Of a stretch of DNA of 17,344 nt, positions 1-9,176 are shown piece after piece; within the stretch, counting starts at the first letter, position 1, and the number at the start of each line of letters is the position of its first letter. The notes below the pieces were generated by a model. That model saw nothing but the letters and a program-made list of their open reading frames with translations, ran no database searches and was not told the DNA's origin. This DNA is from Acanthaster planci (Eukaryota > Echinodermata > Asteroidea > Valvatida > Acanthasteridae). The stretch covers positions 561,840 to 579,183 of the forward strand of contig NW_019091365.1 in the NCBI RefSeq assembly GCF_001949145.1, read 5' to 3'. The position numbers and the translations under genes are program-made.

Positions 1-1822
1 AAAGCGTGCATGCGCCGAGCGCGAGCCAGGGAACGATTAAACAGCGCCACCAGGCGTTTAAATATTTTCCAAACTTGATAATCCACTTATTCTGTCGGCA
101 CTTTAATTACGCTTCAAAGAAGTTGCCTGGAAATTCCCTCCGAAAAAAAAGGCAAACGAACAAACAAATATGAAACTTACAGCTGTCACTTTCCTGATCA
201 TAGCATCAACAGAGAGAATATTAAAAGATGAATAATTATTTCTCTGCAGAGGTCTAAGAATTTAAGAAACAAATAAGGACAAATTCAGCATTTGAGTCCT
301 TCCTTTGTTCTTATTTATTTATATTGATTAATTTGCGCCAATATGTTTAACATTAGTTTTTTTGCAATCATTACTTATATCTTTGCTGACGGGGTAAAAG
401 CTTATTCTATATCACCTTCTACTTGGTGAACTGGGATTTAATAAAAATGGAAACGAAACCAAATCTCAAGTGCAGGCCAAATATTGGCCAAAAATTCAGT
501 GGAACTCCAGCAGTAATGACACATGATGCAAGCACCGTGTCGTATTTCTCGAGGCCATTGGCTAAAACATTTGTTGCCTAACCCAGCAAAGTGAGTCTTA
601 CAGTGCCAAAGGGAGTTACAGCTGGATCCCTTAAACCAGATCTGACTCAACAGACATCTGTAGGATATTAGTAACCTACATTTCGGCTACGATGTCAAGT
701 GATACACATCAGAAAGAAAAAAAAAGGTACACCTCTATGGACTTTCCAATGCAGACTACAATCAACAACGTGGACAGATCTAAGACTCATTTTGAGGGAC
801 CTAGTGACATTTGCACGCTTATGAATGTTTCCAAATGAGTTATAACTGAGCTTCTATTTCTTCCACTTCCAGTCAAGTTTGATGCAAACTCAGACTTCTT
901 TGGGACCAAGAACATGCGTAATTCTCTAACTTGCTTCAAGTATAAACATTTTACTGACACAAGTCAATGAATCAAACTTAACAATCTCATTTATTGACCT
1001 GTTACGCACTCTAAACCAGTCAACTCACTTTAAATAGATTCTTTTCTTAATCAAAACGGAGACTTTTCCTCACACAAGTATGAAAAAAGCCAGTTTCTAC
1101 ATTGTTCATAAAAAGAGGAAACAGACGGTAAAACAAAACATTATCTACAGGGACACACTTGCAGCAAATCTACAGTAACGTTCAAGTTGCAATGTGTTTG
1201 ATCATTACCAAACAGACAAGTAGCTACTGAGAATGTTGGAAATGTTTAATAGTTGCAAGTTAAACTGTACACCTTATTGAATATACAGGAGAATAAAAAC
1301 TAAAGCATCTTTTACTGGTGTATCTAACATTGGTCTAAAGTCGGAAAAGTCCTGGACTTTTATACTTCTGAGGGGAAATCAAATGTATTTCTCTCCCGCT
1401 CCTTGGATTGGGGAGTTGCCATGGCAATACGACAAGAGAAGTCACAAACGTTAGGCACATCCAAGTTCATGCCTCATCCCCACCAAATTGTTCCAATTGA
1501 GTGCTTCCAATTTTCACACTTCGTTAAAACTTCAAATTTATGCTACCACTATTAACACCAGTGGAAATATTTTGTCGGGCTCTCCATCCTTCAAGGATAT
1601 TCCACGTCTCTTCAGATCTCTCAGTACTTCCACGGCTTGGGAATCCGGTCTAGATGTAATCCTCTATAACTTTCGCAAAACATTTTCCCACAACTTGTTA
1701 ATTTGTACATTTCTGTATCATTTCCGTTTCGAAATCTAACTTCTGCGTGACTGTTTCCAGCCTTCGCAGACTTTCTGAGGTGTACTTGTGTCAGTCAGGG
1801 AAGAGTGATCTATACGGTCCTC
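1..1822. other. Noncoding stretch left of borealin, including probable 3' UTR
   Basis: No recognisable exon on either strand. On the minus strand, AATAAA occurs at 995-990 and ATTAAA near 1250-1245, so the borealin transcript could end about 570-850 bases after its stop. Short reading frames (for example 438-650 minus and 1488-1739 plus) resemble no family I know. A minor inverted repeat, GGCCAA-ATA-TTGGCC, sits at 475-489. Confidence 0.6.
990..995 (-). terminator. Candidate borealin polyadenylation signal
   Basis: AATAAA on the minus strand, about 830 bases beyond the borealin stop. Its use is inferred only from position; an ATTAAA near 1245-1250 is an alternative. Confidence 0.35.
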
Positions 1823-1954
1823 CTAGCTATCTCCTTGCACCGGACACTTCTGGAGGATCTTGGCCAGGTTGCTCTGCAGCAGGAGGATGTTCTTGCGAGT
1901 GTTTTCGTCCATCGTCATGTCAACCTGCGGAGATGACGTGCCGATCGTCAAGGC
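1823..1954 (-). CDS. CDCA8: Borealin terminal coding exon 7 with stop
   Basis: Encodes residues 286-328 and the TAG stop at 1825-1823. The acceptor has a long pyrimidine tract (CCCTCCCCCCCAG). The coding part runs through MDENTRKNILLLQSNLAKIL, the C-terminal helix that lines up with human LDPEALGNIKKLSNRLAQI. Confidence 0.93.
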   Translation of the reverse strand, partial: ALTIGTSSPQVDMTMDENTRKNILLLQSNLAKILQKCPVQGDS

Positions 1955-4900
1955 CTGGGGGGGAGGGAGGCAAGTGTCACAACTATTAATTCCATCATTG
2001 CAAGAATGACTCCCACATTGAATTTATAATGTGTTGCATGATTACAAATAATGTTCCACGGCTACATGAGGACAATTTAAAAAAAAAAAGACAGTTCATG
2101 AATTACTTTACTTTAAGGACTTGTCCTGGACTTGATTTTATGACACCCCTGGGCAAAAAATATTTCTTAGCTACTTTACATGCTTAACCATATGCTGCCG
2201 GAGAACCCAGTTTCGGGCACATAGGCTTTATACACAAAACTGGGGAGCCCGAAACCGGACAAAAGAACTGGGCCTTGTAAAAACAAAAGACCGCACTCGG
2301 AACAAAAGACCGAGCTGCAGACATTTTTTCAGTTGTCAATAGCAGAGGAAATCCGTCCTTATTTTGAGAGATTATACCACTATTTGTGGTATTCATCACG
2401 AGTGGATTACCATCCGGGACAAAAACGCTCCAGCGATGAGCTATACAATACCGCTGCAAGCTAATCTGGCCCGTATTGAAAAGACGTCAGTAGCGCACTG
2501 GGCCAGATTCGGGAACAAAAGAAAGTTACATAACACTGCACACTCTGGGCTCTTTTTACAAGGCGGCAGGCCTGGCTGAAATACTCGGCATCAATAGATG
2601 TTGTCTGTCAGATTAGAGTAGCCACCAGACAGTCATTCGTGTGGAGGTAAACATCCAGTAAATGAAGCTATGATTTTTTTAAGAATTTTGGAAACAGAAA
2701 ATCCTGAAAATCTCCCGGTTTTCCATCATGCAAAATTCCACCCGGCAGCAAGTGATAAACAATGATCTGCAGGGGACCAGTGACAAGCAGCATACACTTT
2801 AAGGCATTGTTGCCGGTAACCCATTCCTGCTAAGCAGATATTTTTCTACACTTGTCAGGTGTTCTCAGTTGAAATGGGAACCAGGTATGCAGTGTACGTG
2901 GCTCACCGTGCCATCTGCCAGTGGAATCACAGCCTCAGGTCGGGACGCCTCTCGCTTGGATGGCACGTTGATGGGACTGCCTGCTAGGGAGATGATGGTC
3001 TCACCCCGTCTAGGGTCTCGCATCACGCAGGTAGCTGGCGTCACCGGTAACCTGAGAGACAAGTATTTGATGAGACGTGATTGTGTCACAGAAGGGTGAA
3101 GGGACACCTGAAATCAAACGCCATGCAGAGCAACAGCTGACTGCTCTGTGGAGTGGGGAAATCAGGGAAGAGTTGAGAAGGATTGGGTGGGGGGAGAGAA
3201 CGGGAGACACACCTTGGATCAAACTTGGGAGTGACCATGGGCGTGTCCCAGCTGGACAAGACTGCCCCCGACTTGCCCATCTTGGTCGCCGGCGTTACAA
3301 ACTGATTCCTGGCAGTTTTCCTACAAAGACACAAAAAAATTAAACAGCACATCAAAAGGAGGAAAATGTACCTTAACTTAAACTCTCATTGTAACTATGG
3401 TTATGACCACCTAGTGTTGTCAAGTCTTTTTTCCCCCGTCCGACATATCCAGCATACCTGAGTCCAATAATTTCCACTCTTCAAAGTACTTGCCCAACAC
3501 AGTCATGAAACTCCAACTTGATTCCTATTACACTGACAACGAGGTTGGCAGGGCCTGACATCTCTGCCCTTGAAACCCAAGGTTGACGGGAGCAACTATG
3601 TCATCTATAATGACATAGTGTATGAGGAGCCAGAAATTAGGCTCGTCCAGGAAGAGTCCATCTCAGCATTTTTATACTTTATCCGACTTGGAAAAGGATT
3701 TCACACCCCAATGGTCTGGACAAAATATCTCCTTTTATAGTATTTGAAGTAACACAGCAGTAGATTTGCCTTGAAGCTATGCATGCTGGAAGTACTAATT
3801 TAGGTCAGGCTTGCGGTTGCACCATGTACAAGAAAATATCTCTTTTATGAGGGTGCGGTTCCGAGAAGAACCGATGGTGAACACTCGACGTTCCGAACAG
3901 TATGCTCTGTTCTTCACTAACACAACAGTATTCTCAAAAGGTCTGGTCCTGGCTATCTCATCTTAACAAAGCCCCTGCCCTCCAATTATGGTCACTACCC
4001 TGGTGTCTAATTAGAGTTGCCTGCAGGAAAAATGAGCTGATTTTCCGAGGTGAAATCGTTTTTGTTACACAGTAGATAGGCCGCAGTGCTGTGATACAGA
4101 TCTGAGTGCCTCAGTCCGACGGTTAAGCTGTCTGACCCAAGCACTATCACCATGATTAAAAATGATTAGAAATAATTTGCTGATGAAGCAAGCAGGTTTA
4201 TGAGTTTGTGGGGAGGCGGACGTACTGTCTGGTGGACCGGCGCACCGTCTGAGGCTCTCCAACGTCCTGTATGTTCATCTCCTGATTGTTGGTCAGTACG
4301 CTCTGCGTCCTCGTTGAACGTTTAGATGTTGCTGCCGCCGTTGTCTTTTTCCGTCCCTTTGCTCCTTTCTGGATGGAGAATCGGAAAACAACTTAGAGCT
4401 GGGAAGTAAACTTACTCACACGGAGCACATGGAGCAGTTCTCTTGGTAGAAAATGAGGATCAAAATATGGACATTTCACACACGAATTCAAAGTTATATT
4501 CTTAGAAAAATAATTCAACCTCACCCCCTTAATCCTTCCAAATTTTAGGCACTGAAGGAACTCAATTGCATGTACAGTCTTTATGAATTAGATGGGACAC
4601 CAAAGGGGAATTAAATCCCTTGGCTATGGAACCAGTGTTGGGCTCTTCCTTCCTCGAACCTACAAAATCCTACAATGTACTGGTGGATTTCGAAGGATAT
4701 GGGGGTTAGTGTTAGCCGTCCTCTCTTAAAGAGGACTTGTGCTTGTTGGCATTTTGCCTAGAATGAACACACATCTTGGCACACACACATTTCTTTAATG
4801 CTAACCATCCCAGATTTTCCACAATCCAAAAAAATTGGTTTTGAGGGCCTTTGTGGGATTTAGGAATAAACTCAGCCCTAACTGGGTCTACCTTTTTTGT

Positions 4901-6684
4901 AGTAGTCACAGTCTTTTCTGTGCATTCCTCCAAGGCGCTGGGCGCTTGAGCAGTCGACGAGGACTGCGCAGATAAGGCCTTGCCCTGCTTGGACGCCGTC
5001 ATGGTCTTGGCGACGATGGACGAGGCCAGCGAGTCCGTCATCTCAGTGACATGCTGCAAGGCGGTGTCATTGATGCTGCCGCCCCTGGCTGTCACGGGGA
5101 AAGCCACACTGAATTGAGTACATTTCTTAAAACTTCGCAGGGCTGCCTGGCTAGCTTCCAGCCAAATTCACAAGCTGTCGCCAGTTCTGCAGACTAAGGG
5201 TGTGATTTTTCATGCCGGTTTATTCTTGGCACAAGAGCAGACAGGAAAGCCAAAGTATGACATCGGAACAAATTTATAGGCTGCAAAATTCACAAGACTT
5301 TAACATACGTCAACTCCAGCAAATTTTGCTTTTGTTTAGTGACATCATTTCTACTTTGCTCTCATGCTCGACAGAAAAATGTGGGGTTCATCAAAATTGG
5401 GTAACCATTTTTTACATCCGGTTGAGTGCAACCACTACACTTTGAGGAAAATAAATTAATCATAAGTTGATTTGGTGGTATACTCTAGCTACAATTGTTA
5501 CCAACAGACACAAATTTGTGCCTTCCATTAAGGAAAGGTTGTGTAGGAATCTGCAAAGAGGATTTGGCATATTAAAACCGACAAATAACACCTTTTACTG
5601 GCGATTTTTTTTACGAGGAGTACCAAGCATCCACATCAAATTTTTGTGGTCAAGACCTTTTCAGGAATTTCTGATTAAAATAATAATCTGGATTTCCAGA
5701 TACAAATTAGGCCTTGAAACAGCTTCACGAAGGAAGAAACATACGTGTACTTTTTTAGGTTAGACAAAATGTGGCGTTTCAAAGCGAGAGTCTCTCCAAC
5801 TTCTTTTCTGCATCCAGATTCCCAATGAAATGCTTACATCTCAAATCTTACCCTTTCCTTCAAACAACTAAACGTACCCATAAAATCCGTTTTGGCCATC
5901 TCCCTGATGCTCTTGGGAAGTTTGAACAGTTCAATGGTGAAGGCACTGTTGATGGCATTACACATCGTTGTGGCCTCGCTGCGAGCTTGAGCAATGCAGT
6001 TGGCAACTATATTAAAGGAGAAACAGCTTGTGACATCTGGCTCTAAATGTGGATTTCAAAATCAATGGTTGCTCTAAAGCAAAGCCCGCATGTCGTCAAA
6101 TTCAAATTGCGTGTACGCAAGGGGTGGTAAGTTTTTCCTTATCAGGGGAAAATAGAAAAAAATGTCCCTTCATGGTATTGTCTTCTTTTAAATTTTTTTT
6201 CCTTTCCCACTGATTTGCAAATATGTACAAATTTGGTGATGAGACAATTGTGGAAGGACATAACAGTCCTGTAGCAACTTTTCATACACAAAATATCTCC
6301 ACGTATTTTCCATCCCCGTCTGCTCAGAATGTAGCATTCTGTGCACAAAGCTTCACTTTTAATAGGGTGAGGGCCGCCTAAAACAGCAAACCCCCAACAA
6401 AATTTAGGGCTGACTAACTCTTGACACATACCTCCAAAATCCTGACACCGAGCCTTGAGAATCATCTTAATGGGTGGGGGAGGGTTATTGTGGGGAAGAG
6501 CCAGGAGCAACTGAGAATTGCTGGGGGATTTGTAAGAAGAATTCACCTCACCTCTCAAATCAAAGTCCTTGAGGTAGGCATCGATCTTCTTTTGCCTCTC
6601 TTCATTGCTGGAGTTCCCGCTCTCGTCTCCTGAGGCGGTCTTTGCAGCCAACGTCACTACCTTCGTCCGGCGCTTCTTTGGCAT
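1823..6684 (-). CDS. CDCA8: Borealin (chromosomal passenger complex subunit), seven coding exons
   Basis: Complete gene. Minus-strand exons 6552-6684, 5878-6006, 4892-5088, 4226-4368, 3213-3320, 2907-3051 and 1823-1954 have GT-AG borders and agreeing phases (1,1,0,2,2,0), giving 328 residues against 280 in human. Borealin binds survivin and INCENP through its N-terminal helices and brings Aurora B to centromeres and the spindle midzone. Seen: AYLKDFD (residues 36-42) and FKLPKSIREM (72-81), matching human SFLKDFD and RLPKALREM in the helical-bundle region; ARGG (88-91) next to human ALGG; a basic Ser/Thr-rich linker (about 154-200); MVTPKFDPR (229-237) matching human LTPRFDSR; four TP sites (T210, T227, T231, T241), as in the CDK-phosphorylated part of the human protein; RGETIISLAGSPI, like human GERIYNISGNGSPL; and a C-terminal helix (NILLLQSNLAKIL), like human NIKKLSNRLAQI, in the dimerisation domain. 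The start is fixed by an in-frame TAG at 6712-6714. Family assignment is from remembered human sequence, without a database search. Confidence 0.93.
1955..2906 (-). other. Borealin intron 6
   Basis: Intron of 952 bases between exons 6 and 7, with donor GTGAGC and a C-rich acceptor. Its middle (about 2200-2520) holds a cluster of inverted repeats listed separately. No exon is seen inside it. Confidence 0.85.
2206..2524. repeat. Cluster of inverted repeats and AACAAAAGA direct repeats in a borealin intron
   Basis: CCAGTTTCGGGC at 2207-2218 faces GCCCGAAACCGG at 2247-2258 with one mismatch. ATACCAC at 2374-2380 faces GTGGTAT at 2386-2392. AATCTGGCCC at 2462-2471 faces GGGCCAGATT at 2500-2509. 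Copies of ACAAAAGA recur near 2260, 2284, 2301 and 2516. It looks like the remnant of a foldback element, but I recognise no transposon family. Confidence 0.5.
2907..3051 (-). CDS. CDCA8: Borealin coding exon 6
   Basis: Encodes residues 237-285: another TP (VTPAT), then RRGETIISLAGSPINVPS and AVIPLADGT, the start of the C-terminal homodimerisation domain. The acceptor is TTGTCTCTCAG and the donor is ACG|GTGAGC. The preceding intron is only 161 bases. Confidence 0.93.
3213..3320 (-). CDS. CDCA8: Borealin coding exon 5
   Basis: Encodes residues 201-236 plus two bases. It contains QFVTPATK, SSWDTPM and VTPKFDPR, the TP-rich segment with the closest identity to human outside the N-terminus. The acceptor is TTTGTAG and the donor is AAG|GTGTGT; phase is 2 at both ends. 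Confidence 0.93.
3321..4225 (-). other. Borealin intron 4
   Basis: Intron of 905 bases. It contains a 10-bp perfect hairpin (ACTATGTCAT 3595-3604 / ATGACATAGT 3610-3619) and, near 3855-3915, two short adjacent inverted repeats, CGGTTC/GAACCG and GAACAG/CTGTTC. No exon is recognised. Confidence 0.8.
3595..3619. repeat. Perfect 10-bp inverted repeat, 5-base loop
   Basis: ACTATGTCAT, loop CTATA, ATGACATAGT. It lies in borealin intron 4 and would form a hairpin in the pre-mRNA. No function can be read from it. Confidence 0.7.
4226..4368 (-). CDS. CDCA8: Borealin coding exon 4
   Basis: Encodes residues 154-200 plus two bases of codon 201. It is a strongly basic linker (KGAKGRKK, SKRSTRTQS) like the Lys/Arg-rich central linker of vertebrate borealin, a region that in human contributes to nucleosome and DNA binding. 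The acceptor is CTCCATCCAG and the donor is GTACGT. Confidence 0.88.
4369..4891 (-). other. Borealin intron 3
   Basis: Intron of 523 bases between exons 3 and 4. No exon, repeat or other signal is seen beyond the splice sites. Confidence 0.85.
4892..5088 (-). CDS. CDCA8: Borealin coding exon 3
   Basis: Encodes residues 88-153, starting ARGGS (human ALGG) and ending in KTVTTTKK. The acceptor is chosen as CCCGTGACAG (exon from 5088), because the nearby upstream TTCAG (exon from 5108) would put a stop in frame within a few codons. The donor is AAG|GTAGAC. The middle is Ser/Thr-rich and poorly conserved, as usual for this family. The reading frame stays open past the donor to 4712, but that tail looks intronic. 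Confidence 0.85.
5089..5877 (-). other. Borealin intron 2
   Basis: Intron of 789 bases. Open frames on the plus strand at 5212-5445 and 5467-5763 look random and match no known family. An alternative acceptor (TTCAG before 5108) lies 20 bases upstream of the chosen one but breaks the frame. Confidence 0.82.
5878..6006 (-). CDS. CDCA8: Borealin coding exon 2
   Basis: Encodes residues 45-87, including FTIELFKLPKSIREM, the best-conserved borealin stretch. The acceptor is TTTAATATAG and the donor is GTACGT. It enters and leaves in phase 1, matching exon 1 and the chosen start of exon 3. Confidence 0.93.
6007..6551 (-). other. Borealin intron 1
   Basis: Intron of 545 bases. The exon 1 frame runs into it as far as 6142, which is read-through and not coding. 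Nothing else is recognised. Confidence 0.85.
6552..6684 (-). CDS. CDCA8: Borealin coding exon 1
   Basis: Encodes residues 1-44 plus one base of codon 45. It opens with a basic MPKKRRTK tail, has an acidic Ser-rich linker, and ends in KKIDAYLKDFDLR, the start of the helix that packs against survivin and INCENP. The donor is GAG|GTGAGG. A second GTGAAT donor three codons' worth of bases downstream is weaker and does not restore the phase as well. Confidence 0.93.
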
Positions 6685-7129
6685 GATGTTATTTGATATT
6701 ATTCTGACTTGCTATACAGAAAAAATTGCATGTAAACAGTGAAAATGAAAGCTTTGCATGTTACACATCCATCATTAGCAATCACAACTTTTCTGCTTAC
6801 TGTTGTAAGAAGTGCCATGAAATTTGGCCCAAGGGGACTACTTGATGCCCATGAGCACAAACCTATGAGACTGGTATTTTGTCTGAAAAACTCTACTTGG
6901 AAATGAATACACTCTGTGGGAACTGGCCAGAGGCGTATGTAATTTCAAGCCATTGCCATGATTGCCAAGTAATTTGGATGTGGCCAATGCCTGGTTTGAC
7001 GGCCAGTAAGGGTGCATGCGCACACACATCACAATTTTGAAAATAAAGAGTGGTGGAAGTGAACTGATTGATACACATTGTCTAAGGCTGAGAAATTTTG
7101 AATCTGGCTTTGTTGTGAAAAGTCAACAT

Positions 7130-7149
7130 GTACATGTCATGACATGTAC
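7130..7149. repeat. 20-bp perfect palindrome GTACATGTCATGACATGTAC
   Basis: The two 10-base halves are exact reverse complements with no spacer. It is followed by two more inverted repeats: AAGGTTT/AAACCTT (7162-7179) and CTGTTTGGT/ACCAAACAG (7237-7260). It lies in the presumed shared promoter region. A 12-bp relative, TGTACATGTACA, is at 8589-8600. Confidence 0.8.
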
Positions 7150-7161
7150 TTCCACAACTGT

Positions 7162-7179
7162 AAGGTTTATACAAACCTT
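7162..7179. repeat. Inverted repeat AAGGTTT / AAACCTT, 4-base loop
   Basis: Perfect 7-bp arms at 7162-7168 and 7173-7179 around ATAC, close to the 20-bp palindrome upstream of both divergent genes. Confidence 0.6.
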
Positions 7180-7236
7180 GCAGATAGCCATGTACAAACT
7201 CCCATATTTTAAATACATGGGCCATAAACACAGGAT

Positions 7237-7260
7237 CTGTTTGGTCTTGGAACCAAACAG
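7237..7260. repeat. Inverted repeat CTGTTTGGT / ACCAAACAG, 6-base loop
   Basis: Perfect 9-bp arms at 7237-7245 and 7252-7260 around CTTGGA. Third of three palindromic elements within 130 bases between the divergent genes. Confidence 0.65.
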
Positions 7261-7379
7261 CGTTACTTTTTAACGTAGATCCCCAGAGCATGACATTGCC
7301 AATGAATGTGATTGATGAACCAAAATGCATACGGTGCTTGGGATCGAGTGTAAACTTGTTGCCAGACATATCATTCAGC

Positions 7380-7451
7380 GATCGGGAGTTAGTCGCGGTA
7401 GGCCTATGCCTAGTGTAAACAAATGGCCTAAATGGAAACCAAAATTTCACG
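7380..7451 (+). other. AIRIM: Candidate noncoding first exon of AIRIM (3' edge only)
   Basis: TTTCACG|GTAAGTTCT at 7452 is the best plus-strand donor in the divergent region, and the coding exon begins with a clear acceptor at 8848. Splicing 7451 to 8849 would give a 5' leader with a short upstream frame (ATG near 7406) that stops before the true start. The left edge is a guess, and the exon itself needs transcript support. Confidence 0.35.
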
Positions 7452-7838
7452 GTAAGTTCTACAAATTGGAAATCACCCTAAGTTACACATCAGAGTATTA
7501 AGGGGGTGAGTGATCATAGAAGGCATTTTTGCTGGGTCTCGCTTGAATGGACCGCTGTGGGGCCTGGGATACGGAGGAAGTCCAGTACAGTAGGCTGCCT
7601 CCGGGGGGGCTAGCAAGCAATGTTGTTGCAGTTAGTGGTTATGAATTTCATTCTTATGTCTTGATTCACATTTCTACCAAATTATTTCATATCCATGACA
7701 TTCCTTACCTTGGAGTAGCTTAGGCAATAATCTTTATGAATGGTAAATTTTCGACTCGGTGTATTTAAGCACAAAAAACAAATGACATTCACAAAATCAG
7801 CAAACTGAATAAACCGCCAACAAATTAAAAATATCAGT

Positions 7839-8137
7839 GCGCCCTCTTTTGACAAAAAAGTTAAACGTTAGAAGAAAGCGCCCTCTAGTGAAAATTAAAA
7901 GGACGCCCTCTTGTGAAATTTTTTACCTAAATAAAGCGCCCTCTTTTGACACTTTACAAAAATTATTTTGGGGCGCCTCCTTTTATTGGGAAATTGAAAA
8001 TAAACTTTCAGAAGCACGCCCTCAACCATGTTTTCTGTGTAAAAGGGCTCCCTCTTGTGACCAAACCTTTTTGACAAAAATTACCAAGGGCTCCCTCTTC
8101 AAGCATAATTTTCGCGAAAAGGGCTCCCTCTCTTGTT
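7839..8137 (+). repeat. Degenerate tandem array of nine GCGCCCTCTTNTGA-type units
   Basis: Nine copies of a core near CCCTC start at 7842, 7881, 7906, 7939, 7976, 8019, 8050, 8093 and 8126, spaced 25-43 bases, all in one orientation and separated by AT-rich filler with recurring TTTTGAC and ACAAAAA. The first six units read mostly GCGCCCTC; the last three read GGGCTCCCTC. The reverse complement of the second unit, TCACTAGAGGGCGC, matches the published CTCF core CCASYAGRKGGCRS at 13 of 14 positions; others match at about 11. It lies between borealin and AIRIM, probably inside the AIRIM leader intron. Frames on both strands stay open across it, but the spacing is not in multiples of three, so I read it as noncoding. 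Confidence 0.75.
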
Positions 8138-8880
8138 AGGTGAAAGAGAAGTTGCAGATCATCAGTCTGTTGCTTGCAGCTAGCCTCTGCTTTAGTTCTG
8201 GTTAGTAAAACCTTTCTTATCTAGTTTATATATAGACATGAAGTTAGTGGAACACTTTGTTAATGATGAATCATAAGAGATCAGGAAGATTTGGATTCAT
8301 CTCAAGAAGAGAATAAAAATTCCATTAATAAGCCTCATTTAGGAAAGGCCTTTTCCTATCCTGCGTAACTAGGCTAGTTTAGTTAGCATGTTAGGCACTT
8401 GCCCCACAAATAGGGCTGTGGTGGCATAACTTTTATGCATTTTTGATGGCGTAGCGTTGAGTAATATGTACAGAAAAGGAGTCCTTGTAGTTCCCCGCAC
8501 ATTTAGTTGGACGCTCTTTGTCAGATGATGTATTATACATTTACAGATACATCTGGGAACCAGACAAATGATGTGGTCTTGTGTCCTGTGTACATGTACA
8601 AGCTTAAAATACTTTTAAACAGAAAGTGGGGGGCCCAGTCTGTTTTAGTGTTGGTAGCGGCCAGCATAACGTGTGCATGCAGACACGATCGAGATCGCAA
8701 GTTCTACATACATCATTTCCAGCAAAAAAGCGAGGTTAAATAAAAGCCTGCGTTGCCGCACCACTTTTGATTTATTTTGGGGGTCCCAAGCAGCAAAGTC
8801 GTAAAGTTTGTGTGATTATTCCTGATGTGTATATTCTCTGCACTCCAGTTGATCAATTCTTCTGTCAACGGTAAACTTTG

Positions 8881-9176
8881 ATGTCTTCGGCTCACGAGAC
8901 AGTTACCAGCGATAGCGAAGAGACCATCCTCAAACAGCTGAGGAGATCCTTCAAGATGGTCAGCCAGCAAGCAGCCGTCTGGCAGGAGGCGTCAGACTGC
9001 TCTGCATCGCTGGTGCGGTCTCTGGCCAACCATGCAGAGCAACTGCAGTGCTGCCACTCAGCTTGCAGGGATGGTTGCCGCGACGTTTTGCAGCAGTTCC
9101 CCGATCTGCACGAGAGGCTGGAATTTAAGCTGCTGAAGTCCATGGAGGTGATTCTGTCAAGGCTAAATGCTCACCT
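8881..9176 (+). CDS. AIRIM: AIRIM coding exon 1
   Basis: Encodes residues 1-98 plus two bases. The exon itself starts at 8849 after the acceptor CTCTGCACTCCAG, so 32 bases of 5' leader precede the ATG and contain an in-frame stop. The donor is CACCT|GTGAGT, where the frame would otherwise end at the TGA inside the donor. Confidence 0.93.

Larger units (their letters stand above)
6685..8848. promoter_or_regulatory. Divergent region between borealin and AIRIM (bidirectional promoter candidate)
   Basis: About 2.2 kb separate the two start codons, which face away from each other. On the minus side, TTTTTTCTGTATAG just upstream of the borealin ATG (exon from 6711) looks like an acceptor, so borealin probably has an upstream noncoding exon. 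On the plus side, ATTCTCTGCACTCCAG ends at 8848, just before the AIRIM start exon, and a strong donor lies at 7452. The two transcription starts are therefore probably within about 6.8-7.45 kb. The region also holds palindromes (7130-7260) and the GCGCCCTCT array (7839-8137). No TATA box or recognised core promoter is seen. Confidence 0.5.

Noticed and set aside
332-341. TTTGCGCCAA as an E2F site
   Set aside because: It does not fit TTTSSCGC exactly and lies far from either promoter.
4712-4891. Extension of the borealin exon 3 frame to a stop at 4712
   Set aside because: The similarity stops at the GTAGAC donor, and the next exon at 4368 continues in the right phase.
6142-6551. 180-residue minus-strand frame that continues exon 1 of borealin
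   Set aside because: Only the first 44 residues are borealin-like. The rest reads through a GTGAGG donor into intron.
7082-7450. 122-codon minus-strand frame between borealin and AIRIM
   Set aside because: It resembles no family I know, contains three palindromes and overlaps the likely AIRIM leader exon. Without conservation it is more likely chance or regulatory DNA. A translated search would settle it.
7837-8139. 100-codon open frame across the GCGCCCTCT array, plus a 60-codon frame on the opposite strand
   Set aside because: Unit spacing is not in multiples of three, both strands are open, and the plus-strand frame lacks an ATG at its left end. Openness follows from repeat composition.
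8892-9143. Minus-strand frame opposite AIRIM coding exon 1
   Set aside because: It is antisense to a well-supported exon and shows no family similarity.
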